NCBI GenBank assembly: GCA_046732795.1
Contig: JBKPNV010000207.1
Coordinates: 1-18,118 of the forward strand
DNA from: Gp6-AA40 sp046732795
GTDB taxonomy: Bacteria; Acidobacteriota; Vicinamibacteria; Vicinamibacterales; UBA2999
Direction: 5' to 3'
DNA: 18,118 nt
In this document: in pieces, positions 1 to 7,232 of the stretch
How the letters are laid out: each line of letters starts with the position of its first letter
Numbering within the stretch: the stretch's first letter is position 1
Notes under the pieces: model-generated
Seen by the model: the letters and a program-made list of their open reading frames with translations, nothing else
Database searches by the model: none
What the model was told of the DNA's origin: nothing
Program-made: the position numbers and the translations under genes

Positions 1-380
1 TAGATGGTCGATCGACGGCCGAGCCTCGCCGTCACGCCCAGCGTGACGACCGTGGCAAGGATCGCCCCCAGCATCGTCAGCTCGAACGTGATGATCAGAT
101 TGGGCCACCACGCGAAAATCGGAAGCCCACCGACGTCGATCGGCCAGGATATCTCGGTCAGCCAGGCCAGACCGAGAGCGGAGGCCATGCCGAGGAGAGC
201 GCCGCCACACGCGATCCACCACATCCAGGTCGCCTTGTCGCGGTGACCGAACTCGAAGTGCTCCATCGGTTGAGCCGACTGGATGGTGATGTCGCGATCG
301 GGCACACCGGCGGCGTGCAGACGGCTGACCGCCTGCTGCGCGGAATGACCGTCGGGGTAGAGGCCGTACACCGCCTTCAT
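1..380 (-). CDS. actD: ActD, alternative complex III membrane subunit (3' end cut by window edge)
   Basis: The reading frame starts with ATG at 380 and stays open to the window edge (126 codons visible). The first 45 or so residues form a small soluble domain opening MKAVYGLYPDGHSAQQAVSRL. Two hydrophobic segments follow, roughly residues 55-75 and 95-120, with the stretch GGLPIFAWWPNLIITFEL between them. This layout and the GGLPIF...ITFEL signature are those of the DUF3341/ActD family, a membrane subunit of alternative complex III that holds no cofactor. The ATG overlaps the actC stop by 4 bases (ATGA), so translation is probably coupled. The remaining C-terminus, and any actE/actF genes that usually follow, lie outside the window. 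Identity is secure from sequence and context; the exact role of ActD is poorly understood. Confidence 0.88.
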   Translation of the reverse strand, partial: MKAVYGLYPDGHSAQQAVSRLHAAGVPDRDITIQSAQPMEHFEFGHRDKATWMWWIACGGALLGMASALGLAWLTEISWPIDVGGLPIFAWWPNLIITFELTMLGAILATVVTLGVTARLGRRSTI

Positions 381-1735
381 GAGAGCTGCTCCCGGAGCCG
401 ATGCTCTTCGGCCGCCGGCGGCGACGCGTCCGGAGGCTGGTGTTCGCCCGCCTTGAGCTCCCAAATCGAGATGATCGGCACGACCTTGACGAAGAACACG
501 TACAGCAGCGCCATCGCCACGAAGGTCGCGCCAGCGATGATGATCTCTACCGGCTGGGGCCGATAGATGCCGTAGCTGTATGGGAGGTACTTGTGACCGA
601 GCGACGGGACGATGATCAGGAAGCGCTCGAGCCACATGCCGACGACCACCCCGAGCGAGGCGATGACGCAGCCCGTGATCGTGCGGAATCGCCTGATTCC
701 CATCACCACCAGCGGCAACACGAAGTTGCCAATCACCATCGTCCAATAGAGCGGCGCGAACGATTCGCGCTGTGTCCGCCAGAACACGGCCATCTCCGAT
801 GGCTCGTTCCCGTAATAGGTGACCAGTCGCTCGTTGAAGACGAAGTATCCCCACAGCAGTGCCATCACCAGCAGCAGCTTGCCGAGGTTCTCAAAGTGAA
901 TCGGGTGCAGGTACTGTTCGAGGTGCAGCACGCGCCGCAGGACCGCCATTGCAATGAGCAGACCGGCGATGCCGCTGAAAATCGCGCCGGCCACGAAGTA
1001 GGGGCCGAAAATCGTCGACTGCCACATCGGCACGGGCGCCATCGAAAAATCGAACGAGACGATCGTGTGAACGGACACTGCGACCGGCACGATTGCGATT
1101 GCCATAATCCCCATCGCCGTCTCGAGGCGATGCCACTGCTTCGGCGTCCCGCGCCAGCCGAGGGCGAGCACGGTGTAGACGCGGCGGCGAAGTCCGGTGG
1201 ATTTGTCGCGGACGACCGCGAAGTCGGGAATCATCGGCAGGAACAGGAAGAGCACGCTGCCTGTGAGGTAGGTATTGATGGCGAAGAAATCCCAGACCAG
1301 CGGTGAGCGGAAGTTGGGCCAGATCAACCGTTCGCTCGGGTACGGAAAGAGCCAGAACGCCAGCCAGGGACGGCCGAGGTGGATGATCGGAAACATCGCG
1401 CCGATCATCAACGCGAAGACGGTGATCACCTCAGCGCATCGGGTGACCGGCCGCCGCCAGCCGGCATCGACGAGTCGAAGAATCGCGGAGATGAGCGTCC
1501 CAGCGTGGCTGATGCCGATCCAGAAGACAAAGCTCGTGACGTAGAAGCCCCAATAGACGGGCCAGCGGATTCCCGAGATGCCAAACCCGAAGTACATCTG
1601 CGACAGCCACGACACCAGAGCGGCCAGGACGAGTGCGCCAAGGATAGCCACGGTGACGTAGAACTTCCACGAGGTGCGGAGCAGCGGCCGCAGCAGGTCC
1701 GTGTTTATCTGCTGGTGTGACGGCAACGCGCTCAT
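377..1735 (-). CDS. actC: ActC, NrfD-family quinol-binding membrane subunit of alternative complex III
   Basis: A 452-residue polytopic membrane protein with about ten hydrophobic helices, matching the usual ActC size. It belongs to the NrfD/PsrC family, whose ActC member binds menaquinol or ubiquinol near the periplasmic face and may translocate protons. A conserved-looking helix carries GISHAGTLISAILRL (His77), the histidine region tied to the quinol site in this family. The loop HLGRPW near residue 120 and MWLERFLIIVPSL near residue 375 are also typical. The C-terminal tail after about residue 430 is hydrophilic and lies at the membrane surface. The start at 1735 overlaps the actB2 stop by 4 bases and the stop overlaps actD by 4 bases, so the three are tightly coupled. 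Confidence 0.93.
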   Translation of the reverse strand: MSALPSHQQINTDLLRPLLRTSWKFYVTVAILGALVLAALVSWLSQMYFGFGISGIRWPVYWGFYVTSFVFWIGISHAGTLISAILRLVDAGWRRPVTRCAEVITVFALMIGAMFPIIHLGRPWLAFWLFPYPSERLIWPNFRSPLVWDFFAINTYLTGSVLFLFLPMIPDFAVVRDKSTGLRRRVYTVLALGWRGTPKQWHRLETAMGIMAIAIVPVAVSVHTIVSFDFSMAPVPMWQSTIFGPYFVAGAIFSGIAGLLIAMAVLRRVLHLEQYLHPIHFENLGKLLLVMALLWGYFVFNERLVTYYGNEPSEMAVFWRTQRESFAPLYWTMVIGNFVLPLVVMGIRRFRTITGCVIASLGVVVGMWLERFLIIVPSLGHKYLPYSYGIYRPQPVEIIIAGATFVAMALLYVFFVKVVPIISIWELKAGEHQPPDASPPAAEEHRLREQLS

Positions 1736-2415
1736 GATTGCCGGCTCAAATAGGTGACCGCCGGTTCAGTGCCGCGATCCTCGAGCAGCTTGCTGCCGCG
1801 AGACGATCGAGACAGGCGCGAGACCGCGCTCTCCGGATCGCTGAGATCGCCGAACACGAGCGCTTGGGCGGGACACGCCTGGGCACATGCGGGTTTGATT
1901 TCCCCGTCCGCCACCTGGCGCTCCTCGGCCTTGGCCTGGATCGTCGCGGCCTTGATGCGCTGAACGCAGAACGTGCACTTCTCCATCACGCCGACTTCGC
2001 GCAGCGAGACGTCGGGATTGAGCTGCAGATGCAGCGGCTTGTCCCATGAGGGATTGAAGAAATCGAAGAAGCGGACGTTATACGGACACGCGTTCGCGCA
2101 GTACCGTGTGCCAATGCAGCGGTTGTAGACCTGCGCGTTCAACCCGTCCTCGGTGTGATGGCTCGCATAGGTCGGGCACACCGGCTCACACGGGGCGTTC
2201 TCGCAGTGCTGACACATGACGGGCCGGAACTTGAGCCGCACGTCAGGGAACTCACCTTCCCAGTAACGCTCGACGCGGATCCAGTGCTTGGCGCGCCCGC
2301 GCGACGCCTGGTCGGCGCCCACCGTCGAGATGTTGTTCTCGGCATGACACGCGGTCACACACGCGCTGCATCCGTCACATCTGTCGAGATCGACTGCCAT
2401 TCCCCATTTCGGCAT
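1732..2415 (-). CDS. ActB2, four-cluster ferredoxin-type iron-sulfur subunit
   Basis: A 227-residue iron-sulfur protein corresponding to the C-terminal half of fused ActB proteins. Fifteen cysteines fall in ferredoxin-like groups: C13/C16/C19/C23, C68/C71/C76/C80, C100/C106/C110, C147/C150 and C177/C181. The third group reads CIGTRYCANAC, with Thr103 where PsrB-type proteins have Cys. Fifteen ligands fit three [4Fe-4S] clusters and one [3Fe-4S], the known content of alternative complex III. The protein would carry electrons from the ActC quinol site towards the ActA hemes. It has no signal peptide of its own, so it probably travels with the Tat-exported ActB1, as in related split complexes. 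The start at 2415 has GGAG 8 bases upstream; a later Met6 is less likely. Confidence 0.92.
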   Translation of the reverse strand: MPKWGMAVDLDRCDGCSACVTACHAENNISTVGADQASRGRAKHWIRVERYWEGEFPDVRLKFRPVMCQHCENAPCEPVCPTYASHHTEDGLNAQVYNRCIGTRYCANACPYNVRFFDFFNPSWDKPLHLQLNPDVSLREVGVMEKCTFCVQRIKAATIQAKAEERQVADGEIKPACAQACPAQALVFGDLSDPESAVSRLSRSSRGSKLLEDRGTEPAVTYLSRQS

Positions 2416-2437
2416 TCAATCAACTCCCGGTTGCCAA

Positions 2438-2460
2438 ATCCCGAGTCCCGATCCCGAGTC
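2438..2460. repeat. Short tandem repeat, 13-base period, at the ActB1/ActB2 junction
   Basis: The motif ATCCCGAGTC occurs at 2438-2447 and again at 2451-2460, separated by CCG, giving a 13-base period and about 1.8 copies. It fills much of the 43-base gap between the two genes and runs into the ActB1 stop codon. It could be a replication-slippage remnant; no function is evident. Confidence 0.6.
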
Positions 2461-4714
2461 ATCGTCCTCTGTCTTGTTCCTCGCGCGACCCACCCGCGAA
2501 CAGAATCAACCGTCCGTCTGGATCACCGACACGTGTGATACGGACACGCGTCGCCGCCCACGCGAAGCTGCCAGTCTCCGGCTCGGTTAGCGGCGCGAGG
2601 AGTTCGATCGGGTTCTCGCCGCGTCCTGTGGCATAGCGCGTGAAACGCTGATGTCCCTGCCCCACCGGCATCGCAACGACATCCGGCGCGATGCCAGGCG
2701 ACACGATAGCCGCCGTGCGCAGCGTGCCCTGCGCCGAGGCGACTTCCACGACGTCTCCATCGCGGATGCCGAGCTTTGCCGCGGTCGCGGTGTTGATTTC
2801 GACCCAACTGCTCCACATCGCGGAGGTGAGCGGATCGGGCATCTCCTGCAACCATGGCAGATGCGCCAGCGAGCCATCGAGGAACGCGCTCGAGGCATAC
2901 GGTAGGAAGTGCATCGGATACTGTGCCGCGTCACCGTCGAACTGTGGCTCCGAGAACGCGAACGGCTTCGTCTGTGCCGGAGCCGCGGCGGCCGCGGCAA
3001 GCGCAGCGGGAAGCGTGCCCCACCAACCGCCCTTCTCCTGCGCATCGGTCCACGCGTCGAACGTCGACGTCGTGGGCAGCGCCGAGATGGTCTCGGTGAG
3101 CAGCGCCTCGAAGTTCTCCCACGGAAGGTTGAGCGGCTTCGCCAGCCTGCGCCCGACGTCGAGCAGAACGTCCGGTGTCGCCCGCGTTTGATACATCGGC
3201 ATCATTGCAGCCGGTGCCACGCTGGCGACGGCCATCATCGACCCCGATTCCGGCAGCGCCTCGGACCACGTCTCCAGGAACGAATGGTCGGGCAGAATCA
3301 GATCCGACAAGGCGGCCGTTTCGTCCAGGAAGCTGCCGAAGCTCGCGATGTAGGGAATCTTTTCGAGCGCCTCGCGCATGCGCCAACCCTTGGGTGACGT
3401 GAAGACAGGGTTGGCGCCGTCGAGCAGAAGAATCTGCGGGACGGACGACCCGTCGGCAATTGCCGCCGCGAGGCGGTCGAGTGACGGCGATGCCGTGACT
3501 CGTCCTGCCAGCCCTTTGGCAGCCGATGCGAGATTGATCTGTGGCGTGAAGAACACACCGCCCGGCCGCTCGACACTGCCCAGCAGCGCGTTGAGTGCGT
3601 TCACCGCGAGCGCATTGAACAGGCCGTTCGTATGCGCCAGCGGCGGACCGCCGATGATGGCAACGGACGGCGTGATCTCAGCCAACTCTCGCGCCAGCCG
3701 CTCGACGCGCGCAGCGGCAACACCGGTGATCTGTTCGACCTGCGCGGGGGCGAAGTCACCCAAGCCGGAAGACCAGCCCTCAATGAGCGCCCCGGCCCGC
3801 CCGCCCGCGCTGGCCGAGCGTAGCTTGGCGCTCATGATGACGTTCGCAAATCCGAGCGCCAAAACGCCTTCGGTCCCCGGCTTCAACGGAACCCACTGGT
3901 CCGCATTCGCGCCGGTCTGCGTCATCCGTGATTCGACCTGCACGAAGATGCCGCGCAGGCCCGGACGCCCCTGCCGCATGAGGCCGTAGCCATACCCGTG
4001 GGATGTCGGCGAGTTCCACGTGCCCAGGAAATCGGCGCCGAAGCTCAGTGCATATCGCGCGTTCGGCAGATCGAAGGTCGGCAGCTGCTCGTGGCCGAAG
4101 CTGAGCGCGTTCGCGCGCCGCAGCACATCATCGTTGAACAGCTCGTACGAGATCGCACCTGGCGCACCGTACGCCGTCAGAAAGCGGTCGATGAGCGCGG
4201 CTCGCTGACTGCGACGTGCGCGTCTGATGAAGGCCAGCGACTTCTGGTTGCCGGCGGACGCGAGCATGTCGAGCCGCGACACCAACTCCGCGGTCGCATC
4301 GTCCCAGGAAATGGCGTCGTACTTTCCTTGCCCGCGATCACCGCTTCGCCGCAGTGGCTGAGTGATGCGATCCGGGTGATACGTCACCTGAATCGCCGCT
4401 TGCCCGCGCGCGCACAGCCCTCCATGGTTCACGGGGTGATCGCCGCGCCCTTCCAGTTTTTTGGCAGCGTGGATCCGAACCAGGCCCGCTTGTCCATTCC
4501 GGACCACATCCGCATCGGCCATCATCATCCGCACGGTCAGACCGCAGCCCGACGCGCACAGCGTGCAGACGCCCGGCTTGATCGTCGCGATGCCGGGCAT
4601 GATGTCCTCGTCCGGCACGAAGCGGATGACCTCGTTCTCGGGACTGCCGCAGCTCGCCAGCGCGGCGCTGGTGCCGGAGATCGCGGTGAGCTTGATGAAG
4701 GATCGACGGTCCAC
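2459..4714 (-). CDS. ActB1, Tat-exported molybdopterin-oxidoreductase-type subunit
   Basis: A protein of about 751 residues of the molybdopterin oxidoreductase superfamily, the N-terminal half of ActB where that gene is fused. I chose the GTG at 4714: GAGG lies 8 bases upstream and the protein then opens with a Tat motif, DRRSFIKLTAISG, followed by a lipobox-like LASC (Cys22). An ATG at 4783 would add 23 residues before the signal and has no clear ribosome site. C50, C53, C57 and C101 form an intact [4Fe-4S] motif. Further on lie VESRMTQTG...ADQWVPLKPGTEG (cofactor-domain pattern) and a C-terminal molybdopterin dinucleotide-binding-like domain with LGIRDGDVVEV. The corresponding ActB half in characterised ACIII carries no molybdenum; whether this one does is open. 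Confidence 0.9.
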   Translation of the reverse strand: MDRRSFIKLTAISGTSAALASCGSPENEVIRFVPDEDIMPGIATIKPGVCTLCASGCGLTVRMMMADADVVRNGQAGLVRIHAAKKLEGRGDHPVNHGGLCARGQAAIQVTYHPDRITQPLRRSGDRGQGKYDAISWDDATAELVSRLDMLASAGNQKSLAFIRRARRSQRAALIDRFLTAYGAPGAISYELFNDDVLRRANALSFGHEQLPTFDLPNARYALSFGADFLGTWNSPTSHGYGYGLMRQGRPGLRGIFVQVESRMTQTGANADQWVPLKPGTEGVLALGFANVIMSAKLRSASAGGRAGALIEGWSSGLGDFAPAQVEQITGVAAARVERLARELAEITPSVAIIGGPPLAHTNGLFNALAVNALNALLGSVERPGGVFFTPQINLASAAKGLAGRVTASPSLDRLAAAIADGSSVPQILLLDGANPVFTSPKGWRMREALEKIPYIASFGSFLDETAALSDLILPDHSFLETWSEALPESGSMMAVASVAPAAMMPMYQTRATPDVLLDVGRRLAKPLNLPWENFEALLTETISALPTTSTFDAWTDAQEKGGWWGTLPAALAAAAAAPAQTKPFAFSEPQFDGDAAQYPMHFLPYASSAFLDGSLAHLPWLQEMPDPLTSAMWSSWVEINTATAAKLGIRDGDVVEVASAQGTLRTAAIVSPGIAPDVVAMPVGQGHQRFTRYATGRGENPIELLAPLTEPETGSFAWAATRVRITRVGDPDGRLILFAGGSREEQDRGR

Positions 4715-4798
4715 TACACGCGCCTCGCTAGATGTCTTGAATGGTTCATTCCTTGTGAACGCGTCAAGTTTCGGGCACTCCATTCAAGACGTCTGCGC

Positions 4799-4813
4799 CC
4801 GCGCGGAGCGCGG
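4799..4813 (-). other. GC-rich hairpin in the actA-actB1 gap, second copy
   Basis: On the coding strand this is CCGCGC-TCC-GCGCGG, a perfect 6-base stem with a 3-base loop. It lies about 45 bases after a hairpin of the same geometry (4860-4874). No T-run follows, so it is not a standard intrinsic terminator. It may stabilise or process the transcript between the two cistrons. Confidence 0.45.
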
Positions 4814-4859
4814 ACAATTAAACACTGCGCTGGCGAGGCGACGCTACATGCTGGTCGCC

Positions 4860-4874
4860 CGAGGCGCAGCCTCG
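4860..4874 (-). other. GC-rich hairpin directly after the ActA stop codon
   Basis: The coding strand reads CGAGGC-TGC-GCCTCG, a perfect 6-base stem with a 3-base loop, beginning at the base after the ActA stop codon (4877-4875). There is no T-run after it. The spacer to actB1 is unusually long (about 160 bases) for this otherwise compact operon, so the hairpins may set the relative amounts of the subunits. Confidence 0.5.
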
Positions 4875-5507
4875 CTAGAAATGACACGTGAGGCAATCGT
4901 CCGGAGCCTTGCGTTCTCGGTGACAGTTCACGCAGAAACCCATCGTCATATCGACATTACGTTGTGCGACGCGCTGCGCGCCGATGTTGCCGTGACACGT
5001 CGAGCATTCGACCTTCGCGCGAATGTGCGGCGCGTGATTGAACCGGACGTGCGACTGCGCGGGATAGCCGAACACGCGCTTCCATGCGAAGTCACGACCT
5101 TGCTCCCGCATCTGCGTGATCTGACGGATACGGGGGCGATTGGTGGCAATGTTTCGATGGCAGCCCATACAAGTTCGCACGCTCGGAAGGCCAGCCACCG
5201 GCCCTTCCGACACACTTTCGTGACAGTACTCGGTGCACGCGATCTCGCGGCCCACGTGAATGTTGTGAGGGAACTCGAACGGCTGTTCGACCTCGACCGG
5301 ATGACGGCCGAGGAAGTCATTCAGCGCCACGGCAAATGTTGGACGTGCCGTCGTGAAAACGTCGGCCGTCTGACCGGGAAGCAGCTGCGCTGCCGCGGGA
5401 CTGGGCACGTTTCGTTCGAAGACACGGCAGCCGAGCCCACCGGCCAGAGTGGCGACCAGGATGAAGCAGAGACGTGCGAACCCGGTACTGACGACGGGAA
5501 TCCTCAC
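4875..5507 (-). CDS. actA: ActA-like five-heme cytochrome c of alternative complex III
   Basis: A 210-residue exported multiheme cytochrome, starting with GTG 7 bases after the monoheme cytochrome stop. Residues 10-26 form a hydrophobic signal or anchor; Cys27 follows GGLG, only a weak lipobox. Four standard heme sites are visible: C113-MG-CH, C168-ST-CH, C192-VN-CH and C205-LT-CH. A fifth site at 91-96 reads CTEYCH, which is CX3CH. Five hemes match the pentaheme ActA of known alternative complex III. It contains FPHNIHVG just before the first site, the histidine-rich lead-in common in cytochrome c7/c3-like modules, where the histidines act as distal ligands. It would accept electrons from ActB and pass them to a soluble or membrane-bound monoheme cytochrome. 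Confidence 0.88.
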   Translation of the reverse strand: MRIPVVSTGFARLCFILVATLAGGLGCRVFERNVPSPAAAQLLPGQTADVFTTARPTFAVALNDFLGRHPVEVEQPFEFPHNIHVGREIACTEYCHESVSEGPVAGLPSVRTCMGCHRNIATNRPRIRQITQMREQGRDFAWKRVFGYPAQSHVRFNHAPHIRAKVECSTCHGNIGAQRVAQRNVDMTMGFCVNCHRERKAPDDCLTCHF

Positions 5508-5514
5508 CGGGACG

Positions 5515-5931
5515 TCACTTTGCAGCAGCCGGCTTGGGTCCCATGCTGCGAATGAAATTGATGACGTTCCAGACGTCCCGCTCCTTCAACGTGTCTTTCA
5601 TCGGCTTCATTTCCGACATGGGCGCGGGAGCGCCGTTCCAGATCACTGCGTAGATTTCGCCGTCGCTCGGCCCGTGATCCCACTTGTCGTCGGTGAGGTC
5701 GGCGGGCTTGGGATTCTTCGGCGCCAACGGGCCATCGCCTTTGAGCCGCAGTCCGTGGCACTGCCGGCAATTCATGTTGTACACGGCGCGTCCCGCGGTG
5801 ATGGAAGCGGGCGTCGATGGCACGGGGTTCTTCACGGCACGAGCCTTGGGATCGCCGCCGCGGCGCTGAGCACTGGCGCCCACCACGAACACGACACAGA
5901 CGACGAGGAGTGCAGTCCACACTCGAGACAT
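5515..5931 (-). CDS. Periplasmic monoheme cytochrome c
   Basis: A 138-residue class I-like cytochrome c. ATG at 5931 is preferred: GGAG lies 10 bases upstream and the protein then begins MSRVWTALLVVCVVFVVGASAQ, a clean signal peptide. A TTG at 5949 would add six residues. The single heme site is C55-RQ-C58-H59, within AGRAVYNMNCRQCHGL. Methionines in PMSEMKPMKDTL, about 50 residues later, are candidates for the axial ligand. The closing helix ERDVWNVINFIRSM is typical of cytochrome c. It is the first gene of the act operon, 7 bases before actA. It may be the electron acceptor of the complex or take the place of the monoheme ActE, whose gene normally lies downstream; the usual actE position lies beyond the window, so this cannot be settled here. 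Confidence 0.88.
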   Translation of the reverse strand: MSRVWTALLVVCVVFVVGASAQRRGGDPKARAVKNPVPSTPASITAGRAVYNMNCRQCHGLRLKGDGPLAPKNPKPADLTDDKWDHGPSDGEIYAVIWNGAPAPMSEMKPMKDTLKERDVWNVINFIRSMGPKPAAAK

Positions 5932-5965
5932 CAATCGTGATCTCCGCAATGCAAGAGGTTCCCGG

Positions 5966-5985
5966 GGAGTTTATCAAACATCCGG
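5966..5985 (-). promoter_or_regulatory. Possible promoter element for the act operon
   Basis: On the minus strand, upstream of the cytochrome start, TTTGATAAACT offers a -10-like TAAACT, with a weak TTCGGC 16 bases earlier. Only the -10-like part is persuasive. It lies in the 123-base gap shared with the divergent lipoprotein gene, where an operon promoter must be expected. Confidence 0.25.
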
Positions 5986-6054
5986 ACAGGCCGAATTCCG
6001 CCTCAGCTTGTCGAGGTCCTTCAATGCGGAAGAGTTGTTGCAAGGAACAAAGAC

Positions 6055-7137
6055 ATGAATCGGACCTGCACCTCGGCATTGATCGTGTTGCTGGGCTCGG
6101 TGAGCGCTTGTGCGACGGTTCGGGGCCATGTCGAGCCCGAATCCCGGCGCCACGATCTCCGCGCGGCCGCGATCGCGCGCGCGCAGCTTTGGAAGCCGAC
6201 CGATCTCCGTACCGTGAACATCAAGGAGGGCCCTGGCGGAAAGGGGGCGTTTCCATTCCGCGCGACGGTATATTGCGACTATCTCGACAAAAAAATGACC
6301 GGCGACTCGCCCAAGTTTGCGTGTGTGATTGGCAAAGATGACGAAGTCAAAGTGAAATTCGGGGGGACCAACGGTGAGGTCTTCGGGGAGGTGCTCGCCA
6401 CGCGCCTTCTCTGGGCGCTCGGTTTCGGCGCCGATCGCATGTACCCCGTCAACGTGATTTGCCGTCATTGCCCGGAGCATTTCGGTGGCATCGAACGGCC
6501 CGGCGACGAGAGCCGTTTCGATCCCGCCGTCATCGAACGCAAGGCGGATGGAAAAGAGTGGCCGTCGGAGGCGAAGTCCGGATGGTCATGGGATGAGCTC
6601 GACTCAGTCGATCCCGAGTCAGGAGGAGCGCCGAAAGCGCAGCGCGACGCGTTGAAACTTCTCGCCGTCTTCATGCAGCACACTGACTCGAAGCCGGAAC
6701 AGCAGCGCATCGTCTGTCAGGACCGTGGTCCCATCTCGAAGGATTCATGTACCCGCCCGTTCATGATGCTCAATGACGTTGGACTCACCTTCGGACGCGG
6801 CAATCGCAACAACACGAACGAGATCGGAAGCGTGAACCTGATGGGATGGCGGCGTACATCGGTTTGGAAAGACGCCACCGGCTGCACAGGAAACCTCCCC
6901 AGGTCGCTGACCGGCACGTTGAACAATCCGGCCATCAGCGAGGACGGACGTCGCTTCCTCGCCGACCTGCTCGTGCAGCTGTCCGATCAGCAGATTCGGG
7001 ATCTGTTCGAGGTGGCGCGGGTGCAATTGCGACTGCGGTCGCCGGGTGATGTCTCGTCCGGCTTCGCCACGGTTGACGAATGGATCGATGCGTTCAAGGA
7101 GAAGCGGACCGAGATCGTCGACCGTCGGTGTGCGTAA
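6055..7137 (+). CDS. Lipoprotein of unknown function with kinase-like residue pattern
   Basis: A 360-residue protein with a lipoprotein signal peptide (VSAC, Cys19), so it is probably anchored to a membrane on the periplasmic side. AGGA lies 8 bases before the ATG. I do not recognise a named family. The order of likely functional residues resembles atypical kinases of the HipA/Fam20 kind: a strand VKVKFG with Lys101; a helix GEVFGEVLATRLLWALG with Glu112; then LLAVFMQHTDSKPEQQ with His209-x-Asp211; then MLNDVGLTFG with Asp241 in a DFG-like position. A cysteine pair CRHC sits at 136-139. Gln replaces the usual catalytic-loop Asn, so activity is uncertain. The fold assignment is my inference from pattern alone. 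The gene is divergent from the act operon and followed by paired palindromes. Confidence 0.8.
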   Translation: MNRTCTSALIVLLGSVSACATVRGHVEPESRRHDLRAAAIARAQLWKPTDLRTVNIKEGPGGKGAFPFRATVYCDYLDKKMTGDSPKFACVIGKDDEVKVKFGGTNGEVFGEVLATRLLWALGFGADRMYPVNVICRHCPEHFGGIERPGDESRFDPAVIERKADGKEWPSEAKSGWSWDELDSVDPESGGAPKAQRDALKLLAVFMQHTDSKPEQQRIVCQDRGPISKDSCTRPFMMLNDVGLTFGRGNRNNTNEIGSVNLMGWRRTSVWKDATGCTGNLPRSLTGTLNNPAISEDGRRFLADLLVQLSDQQIRDLFEVARVQLRLRSPGDVSSGFATVDEWIDAFKEKRTEIVDRRCA

Positions 7138-7142
7138 AATCG

Positions 7143-7168
7143 CCGGTTGGACATAATGTCCGGCCCGG
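7143..7168. other. Strong dyad/hairpin downstream of the lipoprotein gene
   Basis: The core GGACATAATGTCC (7149-7161) is a perfect 6-1-6 palindrome. Outward pairing continues through two G-T pairs to CCGG on each side with one bulged base. It begins 6 bases after the lipoprotein stop. No T-run follows, so it may be a Rho-type or processing hairpin, or a protein-binding site. Confidence 0.5.
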
Positions 7169-7180
7169 GAGTCGGACTCC
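7168..7180. other. Second perfect palindrome adjacent to the first
   Basis: GGAGTCGGACTCC is another 6-1-6 palindrome, abutting the one before it. The two together sit about 55-85 bases upstream of the next gene and could be a double operator or a two-hairpin transcript end. Confidence 0.45.
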
Positions 7181-7201
7181 TTGAACCGGCCACTTTCCGC
7201 A

Positions 7202-7229
7202 TCAGGGTCCGTCCTCCAGCTCAGGGTCC
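7202..7229 (+). repeat. Direct repeat in the leader of the CNNM/CorC gene
   Basis: TCAGGGTCC occurs at 7202-7210 and 7221-7229, a 19-base period. The second copy supplies the AGGG ribosome-binding site. It may be chance or a site for a regulator that blocks translation. Confidence 0.4.
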
Positions 7230-7232
7230 TGT

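Noticed and set aside
401..1306. Plus-strand open frame of 301 codons opposite actC
   Set aside because: Its product is rich in Arg, His and Asp with no domain pattern, and the opposite strand encodes a clear ten-helix NrfD protein. It is a GC-driven shadow.
2459..4714. Annotation as a formate dehydrogenase or nitrate reductase
   Set aside because: The context (pentaheme cytochrome, four-cluster protein, NrfD and DUF3341 genes) is that of alternative complex III, and no catalytic signature of those enzymes is visible.
3998..5555. Two long plus-strand open frames (297 and 364 codons) opposite actB1 and actA
   Set aside because: They lie opposite strongly supported iron-sulfur and heme proteins, overlap each other, and show no signal, motif or ribosome site.
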